Of a stretch of 64,000 nt of DNA, positions 63,278 through 64,000 are shown piece after piece (position 1 is the stretch's first letter; the number at the start of each line of letters is the position of its first letter). A program made the translations under genes and the position numbers. This DNA is from Prauserella alba (GTDB taxonomy: Bacteria; Actinomycetota; Actinomycetes; Mycobacteriales; Pseudonocardiaceae), in assembly GCF_024171735.1 (NCBI RefSeq), contig NZ_JAMTCH010000008.1, positions 62,001 to 126,000 on the forward strand. Direction: 5' to 3'. A model generated the notes under the pieces. That model worked only from the letters and a program-made list of their open reading frames with translations. It ran no database searches and had not been told where the DNA came from.

Positions 63278-63619
63278 TCACTCCCGCCCGGCACGCAGGC
63301 GCTGGGAGAGCTCGTCGACCACGAGTGTCGAACGGTCGACGCCGCCGGTCCGGTAGGCGGCCCGCCCGAACAGCTGCGACAGCACGGGCGCGGTGATGAC
63401 CTGGAACAGCCCCGCGAGCACAAGGCCGACCGCGAAGTGCGGTTCGAGGCGCACCGCCGTGCCCGCGAGGATGAGCAGCAGCCCGAGTGTCTGCGGCTTC
63501 GTCGCCGCCTGCAGCCTGCTCAGCGTGTCCGGCAGCCGCACCATGCCCCACGCCCCGATCACGCAGAACAGCGCCCCCGAGACGAGGAGCACCGCACTGA
63601 TCCAGTCCCGCACGCTCAT
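63278..63619 (-). CDS. mnhG: Mrp cation/proton antiporter subunit G
   Basis: A 113-residue protein with three membrane helices, the MnhG/MrpG subunit of the multi-subunit sodium (or potassium)/proton antiporter. The segment GALFCVIGAWGMVRLPDTLSRLQAATKPQTLGL (in part) is typical, with the conserved RLPD. ATG 63619 overlaps the mnhF stop by 4 bp. The C-terminus is longer than in Bacillus MrpG by a short basic tail. Confidence 0.9.
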   Translation of the reverse strand: MSVRDWISAVLLVSGALFCVIGAWGMVRLPDTLSRLQAATKPQTLGLLLILAGTAVRLEPHFAVGLVLAGLFQVITAPVLSQLFGRAAYRTGGVDRSTLVVDELSQRLRAGRE

Positions 63620-63882
63620 CGGTACTCCTCCCTGCGCTCCACGAGCCGCACCACCGAGATCGTGCCCACGAACCCGAGCAGCGCGACCGCCACGATCAGG
63701 GCGATGTAGATGCCACGGGAGGACATCGCCATGCCCACCGCCGTGCCCGCGACGATCAACACCACCAGCACGTCCACGGCGAGGATCCGGTCGAGGGTGC
63801 GCGGGCCGCGCACGATGCGCAGCAACGTCAGCAGGCCTGCCAGCCCGAGCAGGCCGAACGTGATCGCGAATACGATGGTCAT
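63616..63882 (-). CDS. mnhF: Mrp cation/proton antiporter subunit F
   Basis: An 88-residue protein with three membrane helices, MnhF/MrpF. The segment LRIVRGPRTLDRILAVDVLV contains the conserved RGP-x-x-x-D-R pattern, and GFVGTISVVRLVER is near the C-terminus. Its start overlaps the mnhE stop (ATGA), and its stop overlaps the mnhG start. The three genes are co-translated. Confidence 0.92.
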   Translation of the reverse strand: MTIVFAITFGLLGLAGLLTLLRIVRGPRTLDRILAVDVLVVLIVAGTAVGMAMSSRGIYIALIVAVALLGFVGTISVVRLVERREEYR

Positions 63883-64000
63883 CGGCCCTCCCGCCGGTTC
63901 TCGTCGAAGTCACCGGGGTCGTCCCCGCCGTCACGGTCGTGGTCGTTCTCCCGGGTTGCGGCCCCGTGGAACTCGGCGTCACCGGACTCAGCGCCGCGGG
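63879..64000 (-). CDS. mnhE: C-terminal tail of Mrp antiporter subunit E (partial)
   Basis: The frame ending at 63879 runs off the right edge as 39 or so residues, very acidic and basic, ending GDDPGDFDENRREGR. Its position directly before mnhF and the 4-bp overlap suggest it is the end of mnhE, but the conserved membrane part is outside the window, so the assignment rests on operon order. The hydrophilic tail is longer than usual for the family. Confidence 0.6.
   Translation of the reverse strand, partial: RGAESGDAEFHGAATRENDHDRDGGDDPGDFDENRREGR

Overview
The window reads as high-GC actinobacterial chromosome, most likely from a sporulating or mycelial member of the Pseudonocardiales (an inference). 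Support comes from the phosphatidylinositol mannoside genes (pgsA, patA, pimA), an SsgB-type sporulation protein, a WXG100-like/T7SS-associated locus, a YbaB protein, EF-G2, leaderless promoters, and near-exclusive use of G or C at third codon positions. No phage, insertion sequence or CRISPR array was seen.

Region 1 (1-7.5 kb): a small ORF broken by an in-frame stop, pdxS, a divergent EF-G2, an XdhC-type Rossmann protein, then the tightly overlapping pgsA-patA-pimA-membrane protein operon for phosphatidylinositol mannoside synthesis. Region 2 (7.5-17.6 kb): a MarR/YceI pair and a catabolic island on the minus strand (zinc alcohol dehydrogenase, TRAP transporter DctQ-DctM-DctP, type II dehydroquinase, Gfo/Idh/MocA dehydrogenase, bifunctional 3-dehydroshikimate dehydratase), divergent from a LacI repressor. 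It looks like uptake of a quinate/shikimate-type hydroaromatic acid and conversion to protocatechuate. It sits between pgsA and the HIT-thrS pair, which are usually neighbours in actinobacteria.

Region 3 (17.7-27.2 kb): HIT protein, thrS, a nitroreductase, tRNA-Val(CAC), ssgB, a tRNA-Gly/Cys/Val(GAC) cluster with a strong terminator, a methyltransferase, gdhA, a YdcF-like protein and an unknown membrane protein. Region 4 (27.3-30.4 kb): four genes resembling a type VII secretion substrate locus, with a glycine-zipper small protein and a long Ala/Gly-rich repetitive protein, but without secretion machinery.

Region 5 (30.6-48.4 kb): a co-directional block of about 16 kb on the minus strand. 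It starts at a leaderless promoter facing a ROK regulator, encodes a sugar ABC importer, a Gfo/Idh/MocA dehydrogenase, two TIM-barrel isomerase-like proteins and a secreted glucose/sorbosone-dehydrogenase-like protein with a PKD domain, and passes a perfect 19-bp hairpin. It continues into an Ebo-type cluster: inositol-phosphate-synthase-like cyclase, UbiA-like prenyltransferase, TIM barrel, EboA, TatD-like EboB, EboE and the phosphatase-like EboF. This is the most interesting part: it looks like a biosynthetic and export or trafficking pathway for a prenylated cyclitol-like metabolite, with a MIPS-like cyclase where cyanobacterial Ebo clusters have a dehydroquinate-synthase-like one.

Region 6 (48.5-64 kb): htpG; a zinc-uptake locus of the Azt type (AztA divergent from AztB-AztD-AztC-AztD2 across overlapping Zur-like palindromes) with two AztD paralogues; a DHA2 drug exporter divergent from a TetR repressor across twin operators; a BenE-type transporter; a PAC2 protein; the cmk-plsC-der operon; and the end of an Mrp cation/proton antiporter operon (E, F, G). 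All identifications come from reading the sequence; no database search was made.
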